A stretch of DNA of 64,000 nt, from the NCBI RefSeq assembly GCF_001693815.1, contig NZ_MBQD01000005.1, positions 1 to 64,000 on the forward strand. Reading direction: 5' to 3'. Of this stretch, positions 8,344-19,536 are shown in pieces. Both the position numbers and the translations under genes were made by a program. Position 1 is the stretch's first letter. Each line of letters begins with the position of its first letter. This DNA comes from Tessaracoccus lapidicaptus. GTDB taxonomy: Bacteria > Actinomycetota > Actinomycetes > Propionibacteriales > Propionibacteriaceae. The notes below the pieces were generated by a model. That model saw only the letters and a list, made by a program, of their open reading frames with translations, was not told the DNA's origin and did not search any database.

Positions 8344-10725
8344 ATGGAACAGCACCTAGTGTCCGACTTGGCCGACGCGCCGGTACGTTCGCGACTCGTT
8401 GGCGTACGAAGCAGCGCTGGCCCGCTGAAGAATGTCTCGTTCAGACTGGGCGATGGCGTTACTGCACTGTATGGCAGGAACGGCGCGGGGAAGTCCTGGT
8501 GTCTACGGAGCCTTAGGGACGCGCTGGCGGGGAATGGAGATACTCGCGCGCAATTGATCGTCTCGGTTGACCCGACGTCAATGGATTGGCTCTTCCCGGA
8601 ACTTGCTGAGTACTGGGAGGCGCCGACGAGTGCAGCGGTGAAGGAGTCACGCCTGCGTGAGTGGTTGACACAGCGCCCAGTGGCTCGGGGCGAGTCGGTG
8701 ATGTCGTTCGAGCCGTCCACGGCACTCGTGGATGCCTTGGATCGCTCGCAGTACGTCGCCTTGACTCCCATCGGCACGAACGAAGGGCGCTGGGAGGTCT
8801 GGCTCTGCGTAAGTCCGCAGGAAAGCCCAGCACTGAGTGCTGAAGTCGAGCACGTGACGCGGATCATGGATGCTGTGGCTGCCTTGAGAGGGGCGAGCGC
8901 ATCGGTAGCGGACGCCGTGGGCTTAGCCGAACTTCATCATGGCGCTGCTCTGAGACCGGAATCCGTGCGAGCACTCGATGAGTACCGCAGAGAGCTGCTC
9001 GACCTCATATCGATCGTCGAGACTGAGGAACTGCCATCCATGGTGCGGTATCTCTTGGAGAGATGGGAGGGCCTCGAACCCGACGGAAAGTACAACAGCA
9101 TCGGGGCCCCGGGCGACCTTATCGAGACCTACGAGCTCTACCCGCTGTGGGCGCGGCATGCTGTCTGCGCCTGGTCGCGGGGGCAGGCCACTTTCGACGA
9201 GGACTGGGTTCCCCTCGAGCAGAACCTTCGCGCGTGGTTCCAGGATGGTCTGCCAGTCCCGGTGGCCCGCATCGGCGAGGTCTCCAAGATCCCTTGGGTC
9301 AGCCACGGTGAGGAGAGTGCGGCCGACGCCGAGCGTGTCACGCTCGATCAACTGGGGCACCAGATCTGGGGTCAGTGGAAGAGCTGGCACCCGACTGAGG
9401 CCGACATGGAGTCCTCACGCTCATGGGCCTCGCGGGCCGAAACCAGAGCGAATGCCATCTATCACGACCTGCTCCAGGACGCACCGAAGCTGCGTCTGGT
9501 TCTCTATGGCGTTCGCGATTGGCCCGCAGGCCCCCTGGACTGGGGAGCGGCATCCGACGAGTCGGAGGCCAAGATCATCCCAGTGAGCCAGCTTTCCACA
9601 GCTGAGGCACGCTGGGCGCAGCTGGCGATCACACTCGCTGTCGTGGACCCCGATATCTCAGACCCTGACGCTTTCTCTTCACGCGCTGAGTGGCCCGAGA
9701 ATCTATCGGCTAGACAGTTGCTCAGCGCCCGCAACGCAGCGCTGGACGACTGTGGACGCCTTACTCGCTCGGGGCCATCGCATAGAAGTGAGTCGGCCGA
9801 GATGCAGGTCGTGATTTTGGACGAGCCCGAGTCGGCCTTGCACCGCTCGGCTGAACGCTACATGGCCCGTGGACTCGACGCTCTCACGATGAGTGGCCGT
9901 CAAGTAGTTGTTGCCACGCACTCCCCTGAGATTCTGAACCGCCCCGAGATAGCTCTTGTACATGTCAGCCGAGAGGGACGCGGCACGACGACAGTTCGCC
10001 AGATGGCCCACCGAGACCTCACTCGAGCCACCACTGAACTGGGCCTTGCGCCATCCGATCTGATCGGTCTCCATCGCGTGTTCTTGCTGGTAGAGGGCGA
10101 GCACGACGAGATCGTCGTGGAAACTCTGCTCGCCGACGTTCTCGACGGGGCCCGCGTGAAGATCGTCGCCATGAGGGGCGGGTCGAAGCTCCCCACCACC
10201 GTCGAAAGCCAATTGATGTTTGACATGTCGACCGCTCACGTAGTCGCACTCCTTGACAACGTCGACCGTAGGCATCTCGATGCGGTCTGGGATGAAGCTC
10301 AACAGCGCTTCCTCACCACCGGACCCGATGACGCAATTGCCTTCCTCACCGCAGCGACGCGCCACCTCAAGGGTGAGGAGTTCAAGTGGATCACTCAATG
10401 GCTGGCACGCGCCATTAAGAAGGGAACCAGCGGACGGCTCGTTCCCTTCGGGCTCTCAGCCGCTGACATCATCGAGTACCTCCCGGTTCAAGTGATCGCA
10501 CCCATGGCCGGTAAGGAATGGCCGGCGTTGCGCGCGGAACACGAGGACGCCAAGGCAAGCCTCGACAAGGCCAAGGGCCTACACGACTTCAAAGCATGGC
10601 TGCAACGCACCTACGGAGCCGACCTATCACCAGTTAACATCCGCGCCGCCAGCCAAGCGCTCCATCACGTACCAGAAGAGCTAAGGACACTCGGCTACAG
10701 GCTACGGGAGATCGCGAGTCGATGA
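8344..10725 (+). CDS. AAA ATPase-TOPRIM (OLD/PARIS-like) protein
   Basis: This 793-residue protein joins an ABC/SMC-type ATPase to a TOPRIM domain. Walker A is GRNGAGKS (residues 44-51). A long helical insertion follows. A degenerate signature (LSTAEARWAQLA) lies near 420. Walker B is VVILDEPESALH (about 488-499), and the switch histidine lies in VVVATHSPEIL. The TOPRIM begins FLLVEGEHDE near 580, with LLDNVDRR near 632 supplying the acidic pair. OLD nucleases and the fused form of the anti-phage PARIS system (AriA ATPase + AriB TOPRIM) share this layout. A typical upstream GGGAG lies only 4 bases from the ATG. The next gene on the strand encodes a HEPN-motif protein. Family membership is clear; the exact defence type is inference. 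Confidence 0.85.
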   Translation: MEQHLVSDLADAPVRSRLVGVRSSAGPLKNVSFRLGDGVTALYGRNGAGKSWCLRSLRDALAGNGDTRAQLIVSVDPTSMDWLFPELAEYWEAPTSAAVKESRLREWLTQRPVARGESVMSFEPSTALVDALDRSQYVALTPIGTNEGRWEVWLCVSPQESPALSAEVEHVTRIMDAVAALRGASASVADAVGLAELHHGAALRPESVRALDEYRRELLDLISIVETEELPSMVRYLLERWEGLEPDGKYNSIGAPGDLIETYELYPLWARHAVCAWSRGQATFDEDWVPLEQNLRAWFQDGLPVPVARIGEVSKIPWVSHGEESAADAERVTLDQLGHQIWGQWKSWHPTEADMESSRSWASRAETRANAIYHDLLQDAPKLRLVLYGVRDWPAGPLDWGAASDESEAKIIPVSQLSTAEARWAQLAITLAVVDPDISDPDAFSSRAEWPENLSARQLLSARNAALDDCGRLTRSGPSHRSESAEMQVVILDEPESALHRSAERYMARGLDALTMSGRQVVVATHSPEILNRPEIALVHVSREGRGTTTVRQMAHRDLTRATTELGLAPSDLIGLHRVFLLVEGEHDEIVVETLLADVLDGARVKIVAMRGGSKLPTTVESQLMFDMSTAHVVALLDNVDRRHLDAVWDEAQQRFLTTGPDDAIAFLTAATRHLKGEEFKWITQWLARAIKKGTSGRLVPFGLSAADIIEYLPVQVIAPMAGKEWPALRAEHEDAKASLDKAKGLHDFKAWLQRTYGADLSPVNIRAASQALHHVPEELRTLGYRLREIASR

Positions 10726-11162
10726 CGGGAGTCGACCCCGGGGTCTTTGTGCCACGCGTTGCCGGTGTGTTCGCCAGATGAGGTTGCGGCGGTCAGCCGG
10801 AAGGCCCTCATCCCCGGCGCGGCAGATGAGTGTGTCCAGGGCAGGTACGTGCCTCCATGGAAGGTGGCACGACGGCAGCCGTCTTGGGCACTCGTCGACG
10901 AGTCACCCTGTCGAAGCGTGCCGGCCAGGGAGCTCCTCCATTTATAGTGCGCGGCGCGCCAGCGCCCACCGCATTGCTGGACGTCACTGTCCAAGCAGTA
11001 GATCGCGAACTCGTTTGTGCACGTTTGCCGTCCGCCCGACGCGCCATGGAAGGAACGGGCCCGGGTACCGGCGTCATTGAGGTACCGTTCCAGCCAGAAG
11101 CCCCACACGAGGGTTCGTCCCCATTTGCCCACGGACTGGACGCGCTTGCGTAGCATGCACAT
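10726..11162. other. 436-base intergenic region between ATPase and HEPN genes
   Basis: Several frames are open, including one on the minus strand across the whole stretch and one on the plus strand from 10830, but none has a ribosome site, known motif or biased composition. The last bases before the HEPN start read TAGCAT, 6-7 bases ahead of the ATG. They may be a -10 element for a leaderless transcript. I see no tRNA, CRISPR or terminator hairpin. Confidence 0.4.
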
Positions 11163-12035
11163 ATGACGTCACGCTACCGGACCCGCCCCCAAGTGCACTT
11201 TGAGGCGTTTCGAATCCTCGAGCAGAGGCGAGTGGAAGCGGGGAATGCGATCTGGGCAATCTTGGCAGGATCGAGGATGGCGTCGAACACCCTGAATCTG
11301 ACGGAGGGCTCCACAAGGACCCTCGCGGAGATTTTTCCAACGGTCGAGCATATTGACCGGTTCAACCTCCGCTCGGACACTGCAAGGGAACTGCTGGCCC
11401 AAGCGGAGGCTGAGCTTTGCACAATGGGTATGTCATACGCAATCGCGCTTCACGAAGATTTCGTGAAGACCTGCCTCTCATGGCTCCTGCCCTTAGGTTT
11501 GGTGACGCGGTCGCAAGTGAGAGAGGCCAAGACCTTCAACATCCATGAAAAGATTGAGACCGCCTCTGGGGTGTCCATGGATATCGACTCTCTTCAACTC
11601 TTTCACCTCACTCGATTGATGCGCAATTGCCACATTCATGCGGGAGGGCAGGGAAGCCGTGAGCTGGAGAGGCATGGAAATGGATTGACCTCTCGCCAAG
11701 TCGCCGTTTGGGAGAGCCTCACGAAGGAGCCGTTCACGCCGATACGACAAGGGGCATATGTCGCAGTCGGCGTCGGTGGCCTGATTGCGACACTAGCCAT
11801 TGGTAAGCGACTTTCTTACGACGTGAATCTCTGCCTGCAGTCAGCTATTCCACGAGACAAGTGGGCAGATATGGCTGCCGCCGAGTATTTCTCCCTCGGC
11901 GCGAAGAAGCCGAGCCATCCTAAGGCGCTGAGATCAGTGCGCGGGTATGCCCGGGGCAGGTACGACGCTTTGAGCCTGACCGACCGCGAACTCACGGACG
12001 CCATAGACCGGATAATGGGTCAAAGCGCGATCTAG
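11163..12035 (+). CDS. Candidate HEPN-domain protein
   Basis: This 290-residue soluble protein has no recognised full-length family. The segment ELCTMGMSYAIALHEDFVKTCLSWLL (about residues 84-109) is an amphipathic helix of the type that precedes HEPN catalytic motifs. It is followed by LTRLMRNCHIHAGG, where Arg154-Asn155-x3-His159 fits the R(N/D/H)x4-6H signature of HEPN ribonucleases. The third large block (about 190-280) is helical and ends IDRIMGQSAI. No ribosome site is obvious; a TAGCAT 7 bases upstream suggests a leaderless start. The stop is 9-16 bases from a permuted tRNA-like sequence on the opposite strand. HEPN RNases commonly cut tRNA, which makes that neighbour notable, but no target is proven. 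Confidence 0.6.
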   Translation: MTSRYRTRPQVHFEAFRILEQRRVEAGNAIWAILAGSRMASNTLNLTEGSTRTLAEIFPTVEHIDRFNLRSDTARELLAQAEAELCTMGMSYAIALHEDFVKTCLSWLLPLGLVTRSQVREAKTFNIHEKIETASGVSMDIDSLQLFHLTRLMRNCHIHAGGQGSRELERHGNGLTSRQVAVWESLTKEPFTPIRQGAYVAVGVGGLIATLAIGKRLSYDVNLCLQSAIPRDKWADMAAAEYFSLGAKKPSHPKALRSVRGYARGRYDALSLTDRELTDAIDRIMGQSAI

Positions 12036-12049
12036 GTGCGAGACGATGT

Positions 12050-12116
12050 AAAAGATGGGATGCTCTTCCACTGAGCTACGGCTAGCCGCCAGGAATCGAA
12101 CCTGGGTCTCCCATTT
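12050..12116 (-). ncRNA. Circularly permuted tRNA-like RNA
   Basis: Read on the minus strand, the parts occur in this order: ATGGGA (12109-12114, half of a stem); GAC; a T-arm with stem CCAGG/CCTGG and loop TTCGATT (12089-12105); a palindrome CGGCTAGCCG (12079-12088); TA; a D-arm GCTC-AGTGGAA-GAGC (12062-12076); A; TCCCAT (12055-12060), which pairs with the first ATGGGA over 6 bases; then CTTTTA. Rotated to normal order this is a tRNA with U8, A14, G18G19 and the T-loop all in place. The acceptor strands (CTAGCCG and CGGCTAG) overlap, so the acceptor end is a closed hairpin and the open ends fall in the anticodon loop. The flanking CTTTTA resembles a lysine (UUU) loop. It cannot be charged as drawn. 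Confidence 0.6.
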
Positions 12117-12171
12117 CTGTGCAATGCCCCGACTGTGAGCCGGCAGGCCGAACGCCCGCATCGCCACGAGC

Positions 12172-12177
12172 ATCATA
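12172..12177 (-). promoter_or_regulatory. Candidate -10 element for the tRNA-like RNA
   Basis: The minus strand reads TATGAT, one base from consensus, about 55 bases before the T-arm. It would place a transcript start near 12165 and give an RNA of roughly 120 bases. The -35 position is poor. Confidence 0.4.
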
Positions 12178-12420
12178 GCAGAGATCCAGGAGGGTGACGC
12201 CCACCGTCAGGCAACTTGCGATGCGGGTCGTCGGGAGACTCTCCCTGATGACCGGTCATCGGCATGAGCGACCCTCATCAACCGTGCGGCTTGTTGTCAT
12301 GGCGCCGTCTTCATCCGGTTCGGAGCCAGCGCGGAGTCATTGGCCTTGCACACGTCGACACTGTCCCTCCGTCGCACGTTTGCCGCATGAAACGATCCAG
12401 ATCGAAGCCGATTCAGCGTA

Positions 12421-12470
12421 CTTCTTAGTCAAACGGATTTCGAAGGAGGTTCAAGTCCTCTCTCGGACAC
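12421..12470 (+). other. tRNA 3'-end-like fragment, candidate attachment site
   Basis: Bases 12445-12461 form a T-arm (GGAGG, loop TTCAAGT, CCTCT), followed by CTCGGAC and a discriminator A (12462-12469), as at the 3' end of a tRNA. No 5' half with the matching GTCCGAG and no D-arm is found upstream. A strong terminator follows directly. A tRNA tail without its body, at the point where accessory genes give way to core genes, is what integration into a tRNA gene leaves behind. The matching intact tRNA would lie left of this window. Confidence 0.5.
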
Positions 12471-12476
12471 ACTTTG

Positions 12477-12524
12477 AAGCCCCCAGTCATATCGGCAAAA
12501 GCCGCTGTGACTGGGGGCTTTGTT
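12477..12524 (+). terminator. Intrinsic terminator after the tRNA-like fragment
   Basis: The arms 12477-12489 (AAGCCCCCAGTCA) and 12508-12520 (TGACTGGGGGCTT) pair perfectly over 13 bases. The loop contains an inner CGGC-AAAA-GCCG hairpin, and TTTGTTA follows. Its place just after the T-arm and acceptor fits a tRNA terminator. Confidence 0.85.
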
Positions 12525-12747
12525 ACTCGTCGGCCACGTCGAGGAGCTCAAGTCCCACCGGAAACGTCAGTCCCCGTTCGTCATCGCCATGGCGGCGGTC
12601 GTCGTGCATTTCGTCGCGGTCGCTGACCACTTGCTGGGCTGCCTTCGAGCCGAACCGCGATGACTGGATCCTCCATCGATCCACGGCAACGTGCAAGCAC
12701 GTGCGGGTCAAGTGCCCGGGTGGGCCGGTCGCAGGCTGGATGGGCAT
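12523..12747 (-). pseudogene. Possible gene remnant
   Basis: The minus-strand frame contains a protein-like stretch (DRWRIQSSRFGSKAAQQVV, then GLTFPVGLELLDVADE to the stop) but no ribosome site and a non-protein-like beginning. It may be the C-terminal remnant of a gene cut when the island inserted. I recognise no family. Confidence 0.3.
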
Positions 12748-12790
12748 GTGCTTCCCGATCGTGCAGACCGGGTCGCGCGACCGGCCGACG

Positions 12791-13708
12791 TCATGGGCTC
12801 CAGCGGATGGCTCCAGTTCCGCAGAAGCTGGTGCGGACTGCCGGGCCCTCGAGACAGGCGGCGTCGACCAGGGCGCGATCGCCGATGGGCTCGTGGAGGG
12901 AAACGGTCATCTGGACGCTGTCGTTGCCCTGGCAGTTCTGGGGCTCGTTGCCAGGGAGCGGTTCGGCGTCGACCCGGATGATGATGTCGTCGATACCGAG
13001 TGAGACAGCTGGCTGGGCGATCGCCCCGGTCACCCCGCTGGAGCACTCTGCGCGAGTGACCTCGATAGTGACGGTCGTCGACGTGGCGGTCACGCGCCCG
13101 GGGTCGGCGAGAGTCCAGGTCGCGGCCGCGCCCACCTGGGGCGGGATCGTGGCGGTGACATCGGGGATCGCCGGGTTCGAATCTGGCAGGGCGGTCCGGG
13201 TCGCCTCGTCAAGCAGCGGGCGGACGGCGTCGTACACCCGGTTGTAGAAGCCGCTGCCGGGGTCGTTGACGCGCCCGGGGGTGCCCGACTCGTCCAGATA
13301 GACGGCCGTCGGCAGGATCCGCAGCACCGGGAGGTTCGCGTCGGCGGGGGTGACGACGAAGCCGCGGAAGCCGAGCCCGGGATCCGGCGGGTCGGCAGGG
13401 ATCACCTCCCCGGCAGCCGCACTATCGCTGATCATCAGGTACAACTCCTCGGCAACGTCAGGGTCGAGCGGGATCTGCGGGTTCTCCCGTCCCGAGTAAA
13501 GGTCGACCATCACGGTGGCCCGGCCGGGCGGGGCCGCGGGCGCGTCGGGTACTGGCGTGCTGCAGCCCGAGGCGGCCAGTCCGATGCCGGCCACCACGAC
13601 GAGGCCAACGGCTGTCGCCAGCGAGCGCCGTACTGCATGGGCGGCAGGTTGGGGGCCCGGTCGGGCGGCGCGGCGGACCGGACCGAGCGGGACCGCTGAA
13701 ACAGGCAT
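12791..13708 (-). CDS. Putative secreted lipoprotein
   Basis: From the ATG at 13708 the protein is 305 residues; an in-frame ATG at 13759 would add 17. Neither has a strong ribosome site. After a basic stretch (RRAARPGPQ, RRSLATAV) comes a hydrophobic core and the lipobox LAASGC, so the mature protein is probably lipid-anchored outside the membrane. The mature part alternates short strands (RATVMVDLYSG, FRGFVVTPADANLPVLRIL, TWTLADPGRVTATSTTVTIEV). It has several cysteines near the end (LVDAACLEGPAVRTSFCGTG), possibly forming disulphides. I do not recognise the family. It is divergent from the PFOR operon upstream of 13978. Confidence 0.7.
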   Translation of the reverse strand: MPVSAVPLGPVRRAARPGPQPAAHAVRRSLATAVGLVVVAGIGLAASGCSTPVPDAPAAPPGRATVMVDLYSGRENPQIPLDPDVAEELYLMISDSAAAGEVIPADPPDPGLGFRGFVVTPADANLPVLRILPTAVYLDESGTPGRVNDPGSGFYNRVYDAVRPLLDEATRTALPDSNPAIPDVTATIPPQVGAAATWTLADPGRVTATSTTVTIEVTRAECSSGVTGAIAQPAVSLGIDDIIIRVDAEPLPGNEPQNCQGNDSVQMTVSLHEPIGDRALVDAACLEGPAVRTSFCGTGAIRWSP

Positions 13709-13977
13709 GGGCGACGCTCGGCGGAGACTCTCCCAGATCCGGGAGCCGAAATGACTCATGTCAGAAGTACACACCCGCCCGTGCCGTGCCGAGTTATCTA
13801 CACGGTCCGGTTTGCGCCGGAGGCGGCAGATCACCGCCCCGGATGCGGGTCGGCGGACGAGCGCAGAGTTCAGATCTGGTCAAGGTCTCCTCAAGAAGCG
13901 CCGCAGAACGGCCTGATCGAGGGCTCCGCGGCTTCGGCGTCGGCCACGATGGGGCGTCACCCCACCGAGGAGTCTCC

Positions 13978-14454
13978 ATGCGCCGCCCTTCGAGCGTGCT
14001 TCCTGCCGCCGTCCTTATCGCGATGGTCGGTCTGTCCCCCACGGCTGCGGCCCTCGAGCACGCGCCGGCCGACGGCACGCACCAGGAGGGTCACGCCCAC
14101 CAGGACGCACCGGCATCCCCCACCGCCATGGCGTCCACAGCACCGCCGACGACACGACCGCCGACGACAGCACCCGCGCCGCCGGCGCCGGAGCCGACCG
14201 GTGACGACCCCGAGGGCGACGGGCACAGCGCGGAGGGCGACGGGCACAGCGCGGAGGGCGGGGGACACGGCGACGCCGGGGACTCCGTCGACCGACCCCG
14301 CGCCCTGGTGTTCGGAGGTTTCGGCCTCGTCAACGGCGCCGTCATGCTGTATGCGGGATTGCTCCGCCGTCGCACGGCTCCTGACCACAGCCGCCGCCGA
14401 GCGGCGCGAGCCGCCGCGCTCGCCGCGGCCACGCCCAAGGGGGACGTCCGATGA
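13978..14454 (+). CDS. His-rich membrane-anchored protein of the PFOR operon
   Basis: This is a 158-residue protein starting at an ATG preceded by CGAGGAG. It has a signal peptide (about residues 1-25, VLPAAVLIAMVGLSPTAAA) and a Thr/Pro/His-rich extracytoplasmic stretch with EGHAHQ and tandem EGDGHSA repeats. A single membrane segment follows near residue 110 (ALVFGGFGLVNGAVMLYAGLL), with an Arg-rich cytoplasmic tail (RRRTAPDHSRRRAARAA). The His-Gly repeats could bind metal. The stop overlaps the start of the polyferredoxin gene (ATGA), which suggests co-translation and a role with that protein, perhaps in metal delivery or assembly. I know no characterised homologue. Confidence 0.75.
   Translation: MRRPSSVLPAAVLIAMVGLSPTAAALEHAPADGTHQEGHAHQDAPASPTAMASTAPPTTRPPTTAPAPPAPEPTGDDPEGDGHSAEGDGHSAEGGGHGDAGDSVDRPRALVFGGFGLVNGAVMLYAGLLRRRTAPDHSRRRAARAAALAAATPKGDVR
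14212..14274 (+). repeat. 21-base tandem repeat within the His-rich gene
   Basis: The unit GAGGGCGACGGGCACAGCGC plus a final G occurs exactly twice (14212-14232 and 14233-14253). A third, diverged copy follows. It encodes the EGDGHSA repeats, so copy-number changes would stay in frame. Confidence 0.85.
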
Positions 14455-15887
14455 GCACCCCCACGCGACTCCGGCCTGAGAAGGAGCCGGGCACCGTCGT
14501 CGCCGATCTCGACGAGGCACCCGACCTGACCCCTCCCCCCGCCGGCCGGAACCTCATGCAGGTCCCCTGGGTGGCGCGCCTGCTACGGAGTCGGCTCTAT
14601 CCCGGCGTCATCCAGGTGCCCGTCGCCGCAGTCTTCGGCCTGGTGGCCTACCAACTGCTCGTCGGCCCCGACTCGGCCCACGACAACGCCGGAACGGCGC
14701 TGATGTGGGTCCTGTGGTGGCCCCTCATCCCCATCGTCTTCGTGGCGCTGGGAAGATTCTGGTGCGCGGTGTGCCCCTTCGGGTGGCTCTCGGATCAGGT
14801 CCAGAAACTGGTGGGCGCCAACCAGCCGGTCCCCGCTTTCCTGAAGCGCTATGGCATCTGGATCATCGACGCCTCCTTCCTGCTCATCACCTGGGCCGAC
14901 CACGTCTGGGGCGTCGTGGAGTCCCCCTGGGGATCCGGTGTCCTGCTCCTGCTGCTCACCACGGCGGTCATCGCCTCCGGGGCGCTCTTCCAACGCCGCA
15001 CCTTCTGCCGCTACCTGTGCTTCCTCGGCGGCCTGTCCGGCAACTACGCGCGCACCGGCATGGTCGAACTCCGGGCCGACCCGGCGATCTGCCGCACCTG
15101 CACGGCGCGCGCCGCCTGCTACAACGGCACCGACAAGGTCGCGGGCTGTCCCTTGTTCACGTTCCCGCGCACGATGGACACCAACGCCAACTGCAACATG
15201 TGCGCCAACTGCATCAAGGCGTGCCCCAACGACGCGATCCAGGTTCGCCTCCGGAAGCCCACGAGCGAGCTGTGGTTCATCACCAAGCCGTCGACGGAGG
15301 AGTCGTTCCTCGCCATGGCGATCATGGGCATCGTCATCGTCCAGAACGTCACGATGCTTGAGGTGTGGGACTCCGCGCTCGCATGGCTCGAGGCCACGAC
15401 CGGCATCACGAACTACGCACTCATCTTCACCGTGGCCTTCGCTGCGGCGGTCAGCCTCCCGGTAGGCCTCCTGGCCTTGGCCTCACGCCTCGCGGCCGGC
15501 CGCAACCTGGAGAGCACCATGAAGAATTTCGCACGCTTCGGCTACGCGCTCATTCCGCTGGACGTGGCGGGTCACATCGCCCACAACCTGTTCCACCTCC
15601 TCGCCGAAGGCGGGTCAGTCCTCACCACCGTCGCGGCGCTCGTCGGCATCACCTATGGCGACGGTTCCCCGGCGCTGGCCGGCGACACCACCATCCGGAT
15701 CCTGCAGTTCGCCCTCCTGGCGCTCGGCATCGCCGGGTCCCTCTACACCGCCCGCCGGATCACGCATCGCCGATACCAGTCGATCACGCGACGCACAGGC
15801 ACCTTCGTACCGATGGCCGTCCTGATCGCCTTCCTGGGGGCGCTGAACATCTACCTCTTCCTGCTGCCGATGGCCCACCGCATGTAG
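14451..15887 (+). CDS. Membrane polyferredoxin (NapH/NosR-type 4Fe-4S protein)
   Basis: This 478-residue integral membrane iron-sulfur protein has several membrane helices, two of which carry the CP motifs of the NapH/NosR/CcoG group: WCAVCPFGW (about residue 104) and CRYLCFLGG (about 186). The cytoplasmic ferredoxin-like part has CRTCTARAACYNG (about 214) and CNMCANCIKACPND (about 248), enough for two 4Fe-4S clusters. Four more helices follow. Such proteins pass electrons between the quinone pool and soluble carriers. The overlap with the His-rich gene and the PFOR gene 68 bases downstream suggest it exchanges electrons with the ferredoxin reduced by PFOR. That partner is inferred from context. 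Confidence 0.85.
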   Translation: MSTPTRLRPEKEPGTVVADLDEAPDLTPPPAGRNLMQVPWVARLLRSRLYPGVIQVPVAAVFGLVAYQLLVGPDSAHDNAGTALMWVLWWPLIPIVFVALGRFWCAVCPFGWLSDQVQKLVGANQPVPAFLKRYGIWIIDASFLLITWADHVWGVVESPWGSGVLLLLLTTAVIASGALFQRRTFCRYLCFLGGLSGNYARTGMVELRADPAICRTCTARAACYNGTDKVAGCPLFTFPRTMDTNANCNMCANCIKACPNDAIQVRLRKPTSELWFITKPSTEESFLAMAIMGIVIVQNVTMLEVWDSALAWLEATTGITNYALIFTVAFAAAVSLPVGLLALASRLAAGRNLESTMKNFARFGYALIPLDVAGHIAHNLFHLLAEGGSVLTTVAALVGITYGDGSPALAGDTTIRILQFALLALGIAGSLYTARRITHRRYQSITRRTGTFVPMAVLIAFLGALNIYLFLLPMAHRM

Positions 15888-15955
15888 GGGGCGCCGTCCA
15901 GGCCCGCCAGGGCACCTGAGACGATCTCACCCAACCCCACACCCCCGGAGGACTC

Positions 15956-19498
<3,543 letters not shown>

Positions 19499-19536
19499 CC
19501 CCTGGCCGCGACCCTCGGGGGTGCTTAGGTGGTCCC

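Noticed and set aside
10726-11162. A gene or antitoxin between the ATPase-TOPRIM and HEPN genes
   Set aside because: Frames are open on both strands, but none has a start signal or protein-like sequence.
12050-12116. An ordinary tRNA gene or two adjacent tRNA halves
   Set aside because: No 5' half lies before the T-arm and no 3' half follows the D-arm. The acceptor strands overlap by four bases, which two separate tRNAs would not do.
12395-12470. A complete tRNA ending at 12470
   Set aside because: No matching 5' acceptor strand or D-arm occurs at the required distance; only the tail is tRNA-like.
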